Notes: generated from the sequence alone by a model not told the origin. Counted from the stretch's first letter, positions 8,937-18,008 are shown. The stretch is DNA of 64,000 nucleotides from Hirschia sp. (GCA_002709235.1 PAQI01000024.1:207581-271580); one strand, 5' to 3'. Numbers and translations are program-made.

Positions 8937-9959
8937 CTAAACGATCATATTCGGGCATTGGGACCAGTTCTTCGGGCAGATACGACCGCCACTGGAGGAG
9001 ATTATGGACTGATCAGCCGCCAGTGCCGATGCGACCAGTTGAGACAGGCCCTCGATAAAAGCATCGCTGATACTCAGTGCCGGAGCTCTGAGATAGGCAG
9101 CTGCGTTTTCTGATTTTGCGATCTCGGCATATTCGATGTCCAGCTCCACAAGCGTTTCGATATGCTCTGATACGAATGCAATCGGGCTGAGGATGATCGC
9201 TTTGCCGTCTTTGGCTGCCTGCTCAATCACCTGATCTGTTGGTGGACCAATCCACTTCAACGGTCCAACGCGCGATTGATAACAGATCTGCTTTTCCCAT
9301 TGTTGAGGCAGTTTTTCAAAAACTGCGGCGCATGTCTGTTCAACCTGCCATTGATAGGGATCACCACCTTCAACAACCTTTTCAGGCAATCCGTGCGCCG
9401 AGAACAACACTCTCACATTTTCAGGCGAACCATTGTCTTGCCAGACCTGAAAGATGGAATCTGCATGCGCCTGCACCAGTCCAGACTCGGTTGGATAACA
9501 ACAGATTGCACGCGCTGCCGGTCCGCCTGCTTTCTGCCAGGCGTCGAGCGATGAAGCCGTAGTCGTCGTGGAAAACTGAGGGTAGAGCGGCAGCAGCACG
9601 ATTTCATCCGCGCCCCAATCTCTGACCGATGCAACAGCATCTTCCACATATGGCGACCAATACCGCATGGCGATGAAGCATTTCACTTCGTCACCCAGAC
9701 CAGTCAACTTGTCTTCCAGCGCCGCTGCCTGCTTTTGTGTTTCAGCGAGAAGGGGAGATCCCCCACCCATAAGCGCATAATTTTCCTGGGCAGATGTCTC
9801 GCGATTGGACGAAATGAATTTTGCCAGCGCCCATCTGATCGGTCCGGGAACATTGATGATCCGCTTGTCATTGAACAAGTTGAACAGGAAGGGCTTTACA
9901 TCATCCGGACCATCAGGACCGCCCAGATTGAACAGAACCACCGCCAGTTTTCTTGCCAT
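8937..9959 (-). CDS. hemH: Ferrochelatase HemH
   Basis: A 340-residue ferrochelatase inserting Fe(II) into protoporphyrin IX, the last step of protohaem synthesis. The N-terminal VLFNLGGPDGPDDVKPFL and the catalytic histidine segment LFSAHGLPEKVVEGGDPY are conserved, as is the distal SEHIETLVELDIEY. No C-terminal [2Fe-2S] cysteine cluster is evident. The ATG overlaps the hemE stop by one base (TGATG), so the two are coupled. Confidence 0.96.
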   Translation of the reverse strand: MARKLAVVLFNLGGPDGPDDVKPFLFNLFNDKRIINVPGPIRWALAKFISSNRETSAQENYALMGGGSPLLAETQKQAAALEDKLTGLGDEVKCFIAMRYWSPYVEDAVASVRDWGADEIVLLPLYPQFSTTTTASSLDAWQKAGGPAARAICCYPTESGLVQAHADSIFQVWQDNGSPENVRVLFSAHGLPEKVVEGGDPYQWQVEQTCAAVFEKLPQQWEKQICYQSRVGPLKWIGPPTDQVIEQAAKDGKAIILSPIAFVSEHIETLVELDIEYAEIAKSENAAAYLRAPALSISDAFIEGLSQLVASALAADQSIISSSGGRICPKNWSQCPNMIV

Positions 9960-11002
9960 CAGGTCATCTCCCGCACCGTTTTGACCACCTGCTCGACATG
10001 CGCAATCGGTGTTTCCGGCGTAACGCCGTGACCCAGATTGAAGATATGCGGGCGATCCCTGAAAGCATGTACGATCTTTCGAACCCTTTGGGTCAGCATA
10101 TCGCCACCCGCAATCAACAATAGGGGATCCAGATTGCCCTGAACCGGCATTCCTTGCGGCAAGGCTTCATTGGCCCAGTCCAGCGGTGTCGCACTATCCA
10201 GACCAACAGCTGTCACGCCGGTTTCCTGCGCATAGCGTGGTAGCATCACGCCGCTACCGCGAGGAAATCCAATGATCGGCTGTGTCACGCCAAGACTGCG
10301 GACCTTGTCGACCACCATTTTCGTTGGCTTGATCACAATCCGTTCGAATACATCATCCGGCAAGCCCTCGGCCCAGCTGTCGAACAGCATGAGTGCATCC
10401 ACGCCAGCATCAGCCTGTTGCTTGAGATAATAGGCTGTAGCTTCCGCCAGCACTTCCAGCATGGCATCCAGATCCTCAGCATCGGAAAATGCCTTCATCC
10501 GGGCAGTCGACTTTGTCGTGCCGCCTTTTCCTTCAATGGCATAAACTGCAACCGTCCAGGGTGAGCCAGCAAAACCGATCAGTGTTGTTTCTTCCGGTAA
10601 CTGAGATCGAACTCTGGAAACAGTCTCATAAACTGGCGACATGCGCGAGATGACGGTTTCCATAGGAACCACCTTCAAAGCTTCTACACTGTCTGCCACA
10701 TCCACTCTTGGTCCTTCTCCCTTGATGAACCGGACATTGCGGCCCATCGCGTCCAGGATCAACAGGATGTCTGCAAACAGGATGGCACCATCCATTCCAT
10801 AACGGCGAATGGGTTGCAGCGTGGCTTCAACAGCCAGGGAAGGGGAGTAGCAAAAATCCAGAAAGTCCCTGGCTCGGCTACGCAGCTCCAGATATTCTGG
10901 CAAATGACGACCGGCCTGTCGCATCATCCATATTGGAGGCTGCTCAAACGCTTCACCTTGCAAGGTCCTGAGCAATTTACGGGAAGGTGTAGTCACGTTC
11001 AT
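9959..11002 (-). CDS. hemE: Uroporphyrinogen III decarboxylase HemE
   Basis: A 347-residue enzyme decarboxylating the four acetate side chains of uroporphyrinogen III to give coproporphyrinogen III. The N-terminal signature PPIWMMRQAGRHLPEY and the internal active-site block around LIGFAGSPWTVAVY are present. The ATG at 11002 has AAGAG upstream. hemE flanks the replication origin in Caulobacter crescentus, and here too it borders a region of CtrA and DnaA sites. Confidence 0.97.
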   Translation of the reverse strand: MNVTTPSRKLLRTLQGEAFEQPPIWMMRQAGRHLPEYLELRSRARDFLDFCYSPSLAVEATLQPIRRYGMDGAILFADILLILDAMGRNVRFIKGEGPRVDVADSVEALKVVPMETVISRMSPVYETVSRVRSQLPEETTLIGFAGSPWTVAVYAIEGKGGTTKSTARMKAFSDAEDLDAMLEVLAEATAYYLKQQADAGVDALMLFDSWAEGLPDDVFERIVIKPTKMVVDKVRSLGVTQPIIGFPRGSGVMLPRYAQETGVTAVGLDSATPLDWANEALPQGMPVQGNLDPLLLIAGGDMLTQRVRKIVHAFRDRPHIFNLGHGVTPETPIAHVEQVVKTVREMT

Positions 11003-11022
11003 GACTCTTACTTTCTATTTAT

Positions 11023-11038
11023 TAGATTCTAGAATCTA
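11023..11038. repeat. 16-bp perfect palindrome with two GANTC sites
   Basis: TAGATTCTAGAATCTA is a perfect palindrome 21 bases upstream of the hemE ATG. It contains GATTC at 11025-11029 and GAATC at 11032-11036, both targets of a CcrM-type methylase. It may be a methylation switch or operator for hemE or the origin. Confidence 0.7.
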
Positions 11039-11087
11039 GGAAGGTGATAAGCCGGTGGATGACGGGGAGAAATAGAGCGCGAAGGAA

Positions 11088-11107
11088 TAATGCACAATCT
11101 CTCCACA
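11088..11107 (+). promoter_or_regulatory. DnaA-like boxes, left group
   Basis: TAATGCACA (11088-11096) differs from TTATNCACA at one position, and CTCTCCACA (11099-11107) differs from TTATCCACA at two. They are 11 bases apart in register. Confidence 0.45.
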
Positions 11108-11142
11108 GCCTATTCACTGGTCCTGCGGCCATTTGGCAGTCT

Positions 11143-11157
11143 TTAACCTTTCGTAAA
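11143..11157. promoter_or_regulatory. CtrA box, near-perfect
   Basis: TTAA-CCTTTCG-TAAA matches the CtrA consensus TTAA-N7-TTAA except for one base in the second half-site. Confidence 0.65.
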
Positions 11158-11165
11158 CCATTGAG

Positions 11166-11180
11166 TTAACAAATGGTTAA
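11166..11180. promoter_or_regulatory. CtrA box, perfect
   Basis: TTAA-CAAATGG-TTAA is an exact match to the CtrA recognition sequence. It overlaps an inverted repeat with arms AACCATT (11156-11162) and AATGGTT (11172-11178). The two CtrA boxes are 23 bases apart start to start, about two helical turns. Confidence 0.82.
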
Positions 11181-11239
11181 TGCCTGTCGAGTCGAGCATG
11201 CAAGAATCCCGTGAATGAAGACCAGAAAACTTTTTCCCT

Positions 11240-11316
11240 GTTTGCACATGTAGACAGAGATGTGGAAAAAGGGGGACTGTTTTCACAGGGTCGGGTTCAT
11301 CCACAACTTGTACACA
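11240..11316. promoter_or_regulatory. DnaA-like boxes, right group
   Basis: On the minus strand TTTTCCACA (11261-11269) fits TTWTNCACA fully. On the plus strand GTTTGCACA (11240-11248), GTTTTCACA (11279-11287), TCATCCACA (11297-11305) and TTGTACACA (11308-11316) each differ at one position. This clustering is much denser than elsewhere in the window by eye. Confidence 0.65.
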
Positions 11317-11367
11317 AGGGGTGGGGATTTCCCGATTGAACCAGAAGATGAGGATCAATCAGAATTC

Positions 11368-12183
11368 ATGGACATCTATTTCAACGTCCACCTTGTCTCG
11401 GACTCGACCGGAGAAACACTCAACGCAGTCATGCGGGCGGCCTGTGCCCAGTTTGAGGATGTATCCCCTCTGGAGCACAACTATTACCTTGTTCGTTCCG
11501 AACGCCAATTGGAAAGAGTGCTTCGAGAGATCGAAGGTGCTCCCGGTGTCGTGCTCTATACCATTTCTGACGAAAACTTGCGCCGCGAACTGGAAGCGAA
11601 GTGTCGCAAGATCGGTGCGCCGACTCTGCCGGTCATTGATCCAGCTGTCGATGTGTTGAGCCGGTATCTGGGCTTGTCGTCCCAACACCGGGTTGCGGGT
11701 CAATATCATCTGGACGCCAATTATTTCGAACGCATTGAAGCCATCAATTACACGCTTGCCCATGATGACGGGGCAGGGGTCGCAGATCTCAAACAGGCTG
11801 ACGTTGTCCTGGTCGGCGTATCTCGAACATCCAAAACGCCCACATGTGTCTATCTCGCAAACAGGGGCGTGAAAGCGGCCAATGTACCGCTAGTGCCTGG
11901 TGTGGATCCGCCTGCAGTCCTGTTGGGTCCTGACGCGCCTCTGGTTGTTGGCCTGAAGATCATGCCGGACAGGCTCACTCAGATCAGGCGCCACAGATTG
12001 CTGTCCTTGAGCGAGAGCCCTGAAACCGAATATGCAGATGAAGAAGCCGTCAAACGGGAAATCGTACAGGCAAATCGCCTCTTCATTCGTCAGAAATGGC
12101 GCACGATAGACATTTCACGCCGATCCGTGGAAGAAACCGCTGCTGCCATCCTGAACATCATCGCCGAGCACCGTCGCACATGA
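11368..12183 (+). CDS. ppsR: Pyruvate,phosphate dikinase / PEP synthase regulatory protein (DUF299)
   Basis: A 271-residue bifunctional kinase/pyrophosphorylase that controls PEP synthase or pyruvate phosphate dikinase by ADP-dependent threonine phosphorylation and phosphate-dependent dephosphorylation. The family N-terminus MDIYFNVHLVSDSTGET and the P-loop-like GVSRTSKTPTC are clear. I chose the ATG at 11368, as the 36 residues readable upstream cross the DnaA boxes and are not family-like. First gene to the right of the origin; overlaps the next gene by ATGA. The target enzyme is not in this window. Confidence 0.93.
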   Translation: MDIYFNVHLVSDSTGETLNAVMRAACAQFEDVSPLEHNYYLVRSERQLERVLREIEGAPGVVLYTISDENLRRELEAKCRKIGAPTLPVIDPAVDVLSRYLGLSSQHRVAGQYHLDANYFERIEAINYTLAHDDGAGVADLKQADVVLVGVSRTSKTPTCVYLANRGVKAANVPLVPGVDPPAVLLGPDAPLVVGLKIMPDRLTQIRRHRLLSLSESPETEYADEEAVKREIVQANRLFIRQKWRTIDISRRSVEETAAAILNIIAEHRRT

Positions 12184-12785
12184 ATACTTTCAATACCCGC
12201 TTGATTCTCGCGTCACAAAGCAAGTCTCGCGGGGCACTGATGAAGAATGCCGGGCTGGTATTCGAACAGATCCCCGCAAATGTTGACGAAGATGCCGTGA
12301 AGGACAGCCTGCGTGCACAGGGTGCCTCAACCCGTGCGCAGGCTGAAAGTCTTGCGGAACTCAAGGCCATGAAACTGTCGAGCCGGGAGAGTGGTATTGT
12401 ACTGGGCGCGGATCAGATGCTCGATCTTGAAGGCGAGCCCCTGGACAAACCCAAAGGGATGGCCGGCGCGCGCGATCATCTTCAACGCATGCGCGGCAAG
12501 ACGCATATTTTGGAAACATCGCTCGTTGCCTGTGAAAATGGTCAACCGATCTGGCGCGCCCATACACGACCCAGGCTCACCATGCGCAATTTTTCCGATG
12601 CCTTTATCGACCAATATCTCGAATCTGCGGGCGAGGGGATATTGTCCAGCGTCGGGGCCTATCATCTGGAGGGGCTCGGTGCGCAGTTGTTTTCCAATAT
12701 CGAGGGCGACTATTTTTCTATTCTCGGGCTTCCCCTCATTCAATTGCTAACCTGGCTTCGTGATCGAGAGATGATCGCTTCATGA
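12180..12785 (+). CDS. Maf-family nucleotide pyrophosphatase
   Basis: A 201-residue Maf/HAM1-like protein. Members hydrolyse non-canonical or modified nucleoside triphosphates (dTTP, UTP, m7GTP types) and some affect septum formation. The N-terminal phosphate loop ILASQSKSRGALMKNAG is typical, with a Gln-Ser-Lys variation on the common S-P-R, and GADQMLDLEG and LDKP follow. The ATG overlaps the ppsR stop (ATGA) and its stop overlaps aroE, so it is translated as part of the origin-proximal operon. The sub-family, and so the preferred nucleotide, cannot be settled by eye. Confidence 0.88.
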   Translation: MNTFNTRLILASQSKSRGALMKNAGLVFEQIPANVDEDAVKDSLRAQGASTRAQAESLAELKAMKLSSRESGIVLGADQMLDLEGEPLDKPKGMAGARDHLQRMRGKTHILETSLVACENGQPIWRAHTRPRLTMRNFSDAFIDQYLESAGEGILSSVGAYHLEGLGAQLFSNIEGDYFSILGLPLIQLLTWLRDREMIAS

Positions 12786-13612
12786 CGATCAGTGGGACAA
12801 CACGTCTATATGCTGTGATCGGCGATCCCATCGCGCATTCCCTGTCGCCTTGCATTCACAATTTCTGGATCAAGCAGGCGGGCATTGATGCCGCCTATCT
12901 TGCCTTACCTGTTGCTGTGGCTGACGCAAAGACGACGATATCCAGCCTGTTCAAGGCAGGCATCAGTGGATTGAACGTCACATCACCCTTCAAGGATGAT
13001 GCACTCAATGCGGCAGTTGAAGTTTCTGGTATTGCTGAACAGATCGGTGCGTCCAATACGCTGTTGCGCGGGGACAATGGATGGATAGCGCAGAATACAG
13101 ATTCTGAAGGGTTTCTTTGCGCCCTGACGCATGCGCTGGGTGACGAAGCCTTATGCGGAAAGCACATTGCTTTGATTGGCGCAGGAGGGGCATCGCGCGC
13201 AGTCGTCCATGCGCTGCGCGGTGCTGATGTTCAACTGACCATTGTCAATCGTACAATCGCCAGGGCCGATGAACTGGCCGCGTCCCTCATGCCCACTGCA
13301 CAGACGGCAGGATTGCATGATCTTGTGAAGGTCATTGATCAGGCAGATATCGTGGTCAATGCATCGTCCATGGGGCTTCACGGTGAGGGATTGTCACTTC
13401 CGTCTGGCAAGGGACGGCTGTTTTATGACCTCACCTACGGCAAGGCAGCACTGGAAATTCTCGACAAGGCGATCGGACAGGGGTGGAAAACCGAAGACGG
13501 GCTGCGCATGTTGGTCGAACAGGCCCGGGTTGCTTTTCGTCATTGGCACGGGATCGACCCGGACGCAGATGCAGCCTTCAGGATTTGTCAGCAAGAGCTG
13601 AAAACACGATGA
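12782..13612 (+). CDS. aroE: Shikimate dehydrogenase AroE
   Basis: A 276-residue NADP-dependent enzyme reducing 3-dehydroshikimate to shikimate. The substrate motif [20 protein letters not shown] with the catalytic lysine, and the paired aspartate in QNTDSEGF are present. The dinucleotide loop [14 protein letters not shown] begins the C-terminal Rossmann half. It overlaps maf and coaE by four bases at each end, so the whole set is translationally coupled. Confidence 0.95.
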   Translation: MTISGTTRLYAVIGDPIAHSLSPCIHNFWIKQAGIDAAYLALPVAVADAKTTISSLFKAGISGLNVTSPFKDDALNAAVEVSGIAEQIGASNTLLRGDNGWIAQNTDSEGFLCALTHALGDEALCGKHIALIGAGGASRAVVHALRGADVQLTIVNRTIARADELAASLMPTAQTAGLHDLVKVIDQADIVVNASSMGLHGEGLSLPSGKGRLFYDLTYGKAALEILDKAIGQGWKTEDGLRMLVEQARVAFRHWHGIDPDADAAFRICQQELKTR

Positions 13613-14229
13613 TAATTGTTGGATTGACCGGTTCGATCGGGATGGGAAAATCTGCCACCGCGCAGATGTTTCGCGATCTTGGCACACCCGTACATGATGC
13701 GGATGCGGCGGTGCATGAGATGTATGGGCCGGGTGGTATAGCGGTCGGGCCAATCGCAGAAGCTTTCCCCGGCGTGGCGACAAACAAGACCGGGGTGGAT
13801 CGAAACAAGCTGCGTGACATCGTGCTGGACGATCCCACGGCATTGGCCCGGCTTGAGGGAATTGTTCATCCACTGGTCAAGGCGGTGGAAGCAGAGTTTG
13901 TCGAAAGCTGCAAACGCGCCGGACATCCGGTTATGATCCTCGATATTCCTCTCCTGTTCGAAAAGGGCGGGGCGGATCGCATGGATTATGTGGTGGTGGT
14001 CTCCGCCCCAGCGGATGTGCAAAGACAGCGAGTGCTCGCACGGCTGGGGATGACCGAAGAGGTCTTCGAGTCCATTCTGGCGAAGCAGACACCTGATTCG
14101 ATCAAACGGGAAAAAGCTGATTTTGTGATCGATACATCCAGAGGCTTTGATCATGCCAGATCGGAAGTCGCGCGCATTCTGGAGATTCTGAAGGACAAGG
14201 CACCGGACAAATCAGACGGGACACCATGA
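13609..14229 (+). CDS. coaE: Dephospho-CoA kinase CoaE
   Basis: A 206-residue P-loop kinase for the last step of coenzyme A synthesis. The P-loop [11 protein letters not shown] is at residues 5-15, and [10 protein letters not shown] is the substrate-side aspartate motif. I chose the ATG at 13609 (MIIVGLTGS) because it overlaps the aroE stop as ATGA; the longer reading is out of step with the family. Its stop overlaps dnaQ. Confidence 0.95.
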   Translation: MIIVGLTGSIGMGKSATAQMFRDLGTPVHDADAAVHEMYGPGGIAVGPIAEAFPGVATNKTGVDRNKLRDIVLDDPTALARLEGIVHPLVKAVEAEFVESCKRAGHPVMILDIPLLFEKGGADRMDYVVVVSAPADVQRQRVLARLGMTEEVFESILAKQTPDSIKREKADFVIDTSRGFDHARSEVARILEILKDKAPDKSDGTP

Positions 14230-14927
14230 GAGAGATTTGCTTCGATACGGAAACCACAGGGCTGGATGCCCACAATGGTGATCGCATTATTGAACTTGGC
14301 TGTGTGGAATTGGAAAACCTGATTCCGACTGGCAGGGAGTTTCATCGCTTCATCAATCCAAAGCGTGCCGTCAGTGCCGACACGATCCGCATCACCGGCA
14401 TTACCGATGACATGCTGGTCGATCAACCGCATTTTGAAGACCCGAATGTCTATCAGGCGTTTCTCGATTTTATCGGAGATGCGCAGCTTGTGGCGCATAA
14501 TGCGAGTTTTGACCGCGGGTTCATCAATGCAGAACTCGCGCGTGTGGGAATTGCCGAGCTTCCCGAAGAGCGTTTCGTCGATACGCTTGTAACGGCACGA
14601 GAAAAATTTCCCGGAGCGAACAACACGCTAGATGGGCTCTGCAAGCGTTTCAATGTCTCGTTAGAAGCACGTGATCTTCACGGGGCTGTGCTCGACTCCA
14701 GGCTTTTGGCAGAAGTCTATCTGGAGCTACAGGGCGGACGCGCACGCGCCTTTGATTTTGATGAACGCGAAGAAGGGGAAGATGGTGGCAGGGCGCGTCG
14801 TAAACCGCTCAAACCCAGGCCTCGACCATTATTGCCAAGATTGACACAGCAAGAGCGTGCCGCCCATGACGCAATGGTTGCATCACTGGGCGACGAGGCG
14901 ATCTGGAAGCAATATCTGACCGATTGA
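14226..14927 (+). CDS. dnaQ: DNA polymerase III epsilon subunit (3'-5' exonuclease)
   Basis: A 233-residue DEDDh proofreading exonuclease. Exo I is FDTETTGLD, Exo II lies in [12 protein letters not shown], and Exo III contains the histidine and aspartate of [17 protein letters not shown]. The C-terminal 60 residues are proline- and arginine-rich, consistent with the region that contacts the alpha subunit. Last gene of the coupled ppsR-maf-aroE-coaE-dnaQ run; its stop abuts the secB stop on the other strand with no gap. Confidence 0.95.
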   Translation: MREICFDTETTGLDAHNGDRIIELGCVELENLIPTGREFHRFINPKRAVSADTIRITGITDDMLVDQPHFEDPNVYQAFLDFIGDAQLVAHNASFDRGFINAELARVGIAELPEERFVDTLVTAREKFPGANNTLDGLCKRFNVSLEARDLHGAVLDSRLLAEVYLELQGGRARAFDFDEREEGEDGGRARRKPLKPRPRPLLPRLTQQERAAHDAMVASLGDEAIWKQYLTD

Positions 14928-15455
14928 TCAGGCGTCGCCATTTCCATTTGGAAGGGGCTGGGCTGAAGCAGCTTGATTCTGAGCCGCAGCATTCGCTTTC
15001 TGTTGGCGATAAAGACCAATGAAATCAACAGGGTCTATCAATAGTGGCGGGTAACCACCCTCGCGGGTGACTTCAGCAACCAGGCGGCGGGCAAATGGGA
15101 ACAACAAGCGCGGGCATTCGACCAGAAGGATTGGTTCGATTTCGGCCTGATTATCGGTGTGAAGTTCGAACAGACCAGCATAGACAAGCTCTGCAATAAA
15201 GACGACCTTGTCTTCACGCTTGGCCTGGGCAGACAATCTCAATGTCACTTCAAACGCATTGGCCTGGCCCGGATGAGCATCCGCCTTGACGTCGATCCCG
15301 AGGTCAATGGCGGGAGCCTGACCACCCCCTGATGTCAGCGGGCTCGGGTTTTCAAAGGAGAGGTCCTTGACATATTGTGCGAGCACGCGAATTGCCGGGC
15401 CAGTAGGCGCGGCGGGCTGCGGCGATTGACCTTCTTGGTCCGGCGTGTCGTTCAT
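14928..15455 (-). CDS. secB: Protein-export chaperone SecB
   Basis: A 175-residue SecB, the tetrameric cytosolic chaperone that keeps preproteins unfolded and passes them to SecA. The conserved FENPSPL, the strand block FEVTLRLSAQAKREDKVVF and ECPRLLFPFARR are recognisable. The C-terminus is rich in Ala, Asn and Gln and lacks the zinc-binding-type tail. Divergent from the TimA-like gene with a 137-base gap. It sits beside dnaQ, as in other alphaproteobacteria near the origin. Confidence 0.95.
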   Translation of the reverse strand: MNDTPDQEGQSPQPAAPTGPAIRVLAQYVKDLSFENPSPLTSGGGQAPAIDLGIDVKADAHPGQANAFEVTLRLSAQAKREDKVVFIAELVYAGLFELHTDNQAEIEPILLVECPRLLFPFARRLVAEVTREGGYPPLLIDPVDFIGLYRQQKANAAAQNQAASAQPLPNGNGDA

Positions 15456-15592
15456 TCTTAAATCCTACGCAACAATAACAACATACTTTCGGCTATCATG
15501 AGGCCGCGCTAGTAACAAGCTTACGTCTTATAACTTGAGCAACTTGGTCTATATGGTTGGGTAGAGCCCGAAAAAAAAGAATTAGAAACATT

Positions 15593-16192
15593 ATGGACAT
15601 TGAACTCATCATCTTCGCCGCCGTCGCTGTTTTTGTGATCTCGCGGCTTTATTCTGTCCTGGGGACCAAGACAGGTGCGGAACCACCGCAAACGGTTACG
15701 CGTGAAACATCGCCGCGTCGCGCCGAGGATTCGGAAGAGGCCCCCCGCAAACCCGGAATTCGGCCTGCATTCACAGGTCCGGGCGCTGCCGGAATGGAAG
15801 CCATTGCGGCCATCGACAAGCAGTTCAATCCGCGAGATTTCCTGCAGGGATCGAAGAAGGCATATGAAATGATCGTTGCGGCATTTGCGGATGGCGATCG
15901 CAAGATGCTTAAAACCCTGTTGGATGACGATGTTTACGAAGCCTATGAAACTGCTATCGATGAACGCGAGGCAGCAGGACGCGATCCGCTGAGGCTCATG
16001 CGTTTGCGTTCTGCAGAGATTGCAGATGCTGAACTGACGCATGATGGTATCGCGCGTGTATCGGTCTCATTTGAAGCATCCCTGAGCGATGGGGAAAACC
16101 AGAGGACGGCCAAAGAGATATGGACATTCGAACGGCCCGCCCGCAGTCGCGACCCGAACTGGTTTCTTTCGGAGGTTGCCGAAGCTTCCTGA
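15593..16192 (+). CDS. Tim44-like inner-membrane protein (TimA family)
   Basis: A 199-residue protein with an N-terminal membrane helix (about 3-20: ELIIFAAVAVFVISRLYSVLG), a proline- and charge-rich linker, and a C-terminal Tim44/Tim45-type domain including FLQGSKKAYEMIVAAFADGDR. Bacterial TimA proteins are relatives of mitochondrial Tim44; their role is poorly defined. It is divergent from secB, placing two protein-translocation genes side by side. Its 3' end overlaps the mltA start by 73 bases. Confidence 0.85.
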   Translation: MDIELIIFAAVAVFVISRLYSVLGTKTGAEPPQTVTRETSPRRAEDSEEAPRKPGIRPAFTGPGAAGMEAIAAIDKQFNPRDFLQGSKKAYEMIVAAFADGDRKMLKTLLDDDVYEAYETAIDEREAAGRDPLRLMRLRSAEIADAELTHDGIARVSVSFEASLSDGENQRTAKEIWTFERPARSRDPNWFLSEVAEAS

Positions 16193-17430
16193 CACTTTTG
16201 GGTCTGGTCGGATTGACCATCTCCGGATGTTCAGCGCCGAAGGACAAGACGGTAGACCCACCTCAGCCTGAAATCACACCATCTGTGCAGGTGGGTTCAG
16301 GCGCTGCAGACGGGTTTTCACTCATCGCGGCGCAGTTTGACCAATTACCAGGATGGTCCGGATCAGATCCATCTGCAGCTCTCAGCGCCTTTCAGGAAAG
16401 TTGCAGACGAATAGAACGAACATCGGAACAAGCACCGATGTCGACACGCGCAGCCTATAATGCAGGTACTGTTGATGATTGGCGCGCTGCATGTACAGCC
16501 GCAAGAGTGTCCGATTCATCGACACCGCAGCAGCGTAGGGCACTTTTCGAAACCCATTTTCGTCCGTTCAAAGTGCTGGCTCCATCCGATACCAGCTCCA
16601 AGCTGACCGGCTATTTTGAACCCATGTTGAAGGTCAGCGCCGTCAAGACCTTGGAATTTGATACGCCGATTGCCAGCAAGCCTGACGATATCATTACCGT
16701 TGATGTGTCCGAATTTCATGGCGCATCCGGGGAGGGGCGCATCGTTGGAAAGCTGGAAGGGTCCAGACTCAAACCCTATGACACCCGTTCCGAGATTTCA
16801 GGACAACCCCAAAGTGCCATCGCCTGGGGCAATGCTGCGGATGTCTTCTATTTGCAGATCCAAGGATCAGGACGGCTCCAATTTCCGGATGGGCGTGAAT
16901 TTCGTGCCGCTTATGCCGCTCATAACGGCCAGCCATTTGTGTCCATCGCAAAGCATCTGATCAATGAGGGCGAAATCGAACCACATCAGGCAGGCATTGA
17001 TGGTGTAAAGTCCTGGATGGCCAAAGCAGGGCATGACGCGGCCCAGGCGGCCATGAATGTCAATCCGCGCTATGTGTGGTTTGCAGCTGAGGAGATTGCT
17101 GACCCTGAGAAAGGGCCAAGAGGCGCGGAAGGTGTAGCACTGACCCCGATGGGTTCAATGGCTGTTGATCCCTCATATCACGCCTATGGAGTACCCATCT
17201 TCCTTGACACCCTGGTTCCTCAAAAGCCGGGAGACTGGAAAGGTGAACCATTCCAATCACTTGTCATCGCACAGGATACAGGCGGCGCGATACGAGGTGC
17301 GGCGCGGGGTGACCTGTTCTTCGGGTGGGGCGATGTGGCTGGAGGTCGCGCGGGATCAATGAACCACCCCGTTGATATGTGGGTGCTTTTGCCGACACAG
17401 CTTGTCTCTCAAGCGGATTGGGCGGGATGA
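16120..17430 (+). CDS. mltA: Membrane-bound lytic murein transglycosylase A, lipoprotein
   Basis: A 436-residue MltA that cleaves peptidoglycan between MurNAc and GlcNAc, forming 1,6-anhydroMurNAc. A hydrophobic segment ending in LTISGC (Cys about 37) is a lipobox. The MltA barrel and 3D domain are seen in MAVDPSYHAYG and DTGGAIRGAARGDLFFGWG, with the catalytic-type aspartates. The ATG at 16120 gives a rather long, arginine-rich n-region and a 73-base overlap with the TimA-like gene; a downstream TTG start would also keep the lipobox, so the start is less sure than the identity. Confidence 0.92.
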   Translation: MDIRTARPQSRPELVSFGGCRSFLTLLGLVGLTISGCSAPKDKTVDPPQPEITPSVQVGSGAADGFSLIAAQFDQLPGWSGSDPSAALSAFQESCRRIERTSEQAPMSTRAAYNAGTVDDWRAACTAARVSDSSTPQQRRALFETHFRPFKVLAPSDTSSKLTGYFEPMLKVSAVKTLEFDTPIASKPDDIITVDVSEFHGASGEGRIVGKLEGSRLKPYDTRSEISGQPQSAIAWGNAADVFYLQIQGSGRLQFPDGREFRAAYAAHNGQPFVSIAKHLINEGEIEPHQAGIDGVKSWMAKAGHDAAQAAMNVNPRYVWFAAEEIADPEKGPRGAEGVALTPMGSMAVDPSYHAYGVPIFLDTLVPQKPGDWKGEPFQSLVIAQDTGGAIRGAARGDLFFGWGDVAGGRAGSMNHPVDMWVLLPTQLVSQADWAG

Positions 17431-17993
17431 GAAAACGGCGCCTGACCCCGGCAGAACTGCAAGTTTGGAGGAAGGTCGCTCGCACGGTCACACCTTTCAG
17501 GCCTCAAAAGCCTGAGCCAGTTGAAGAAGAAGATTTCCCATCACTTCTGGAAGGTCGCCACCATCTGGATGTCACAAGACCGGGTGGTCGAATACCTGTC
17601 AGCAGAACAGCTAAAGCATCAGCGCCCCCAAAACCGGCCCAGCCAGAATCATCAAGATTGCAACCCGCAGCAGACCGCGGCGGTGACAGGCGTGTCCGGC
17701 GTGGACGTGTCGAGGTTGAGGCCAGTCTGGATCTTCATGGCCATACTCAGGAATCGGCTCACCTTTCCTTACGCGCCTTTCTGGCATTCCACAGATCTCA
17801 GGGTGCGCGCTGTGTGCTCGTGATTACAGGAAAGGGTCGCGCAGGGGAGGGTGTTATTCGCAAGCGCTTTCTGGACTGGCTCAATACCCCGGATGTACGC
17901 GATCAGGTCGCCTCCTATGCGCAGGCGCATCAACGCCACGGAGGCGGCGGGGCTTTCTATGTCTTCCTGAAACGGCAGAGCAAACGCCAATAG
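17427..17993 (+). CDS. Smr-domain protein
   Basis: A 188-residue protein with a C-terminal small MutS-related (Smr) domain. The LDLHG motif appears as SLDLHGHTQESA, and VITGKGRAGEGVIRKR is the second signature. The N-terminal 90 residues are basic and proline-rich. Smr domains can nick branched DNA or cleave RNA; SmrB of E. coli acts on collided ribosomes. The ATG overlaps the mltA stop (ATGA). Convergent with holA, with a gap of 15 bases. Confidence 0.9.
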   Translation: MRKRRLTPAELQVWRKVARTVTPFRPQKPEPVEEEDFPSLLEGRHHLDVTRPGGRIPVSRTAKASAPPKPAQPESSRLQPAADRGGDRRVRRGRVEVEASLDLHGHTQESAHLSLRAFLAFHRSQGARCVLVITGKGRAGEGVIRKRFLDWLNTPDVRDQVASYAQAHQRHGGGGAFYVFLKRQSKRQ

Positions 17994-18008
17994 GTGGACG
18001 ACGCGAGG

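Larger units (their letters stand above)
11003..11367. other. Putative chromosomal replication origin (Caulobacter Cori-like)
   Basis: A 365-base gap with no convincing gene, between hemE and ppsR. Seen directly: an AT-rich stretch next to hemE (11007-11038); five GANTC sites (11003, 11025, 11032, 11189, 11204); one perfect and one near-perfect CtrA box; and several DnaA-like boxes. Known: Caulobacter Cori lies beside hemE and is controlled by CtrA, DnaA and CcrM. Gene direction diverges here, minus to the left and plus to the right. dnaA itself is not in this window. Confidence 0.85.

Noticed and set aside
11260-11367. Upstream extension of ppsR across the DnaA boxes
   Set aside because: The 36 extra residues do not resemble the family and would put coding sequence over the origin sites.
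15698-15712. parS-like ACGCGTGAAACAT
   Set aside because: Only one half of the palindrome fits; the left arm is lost.
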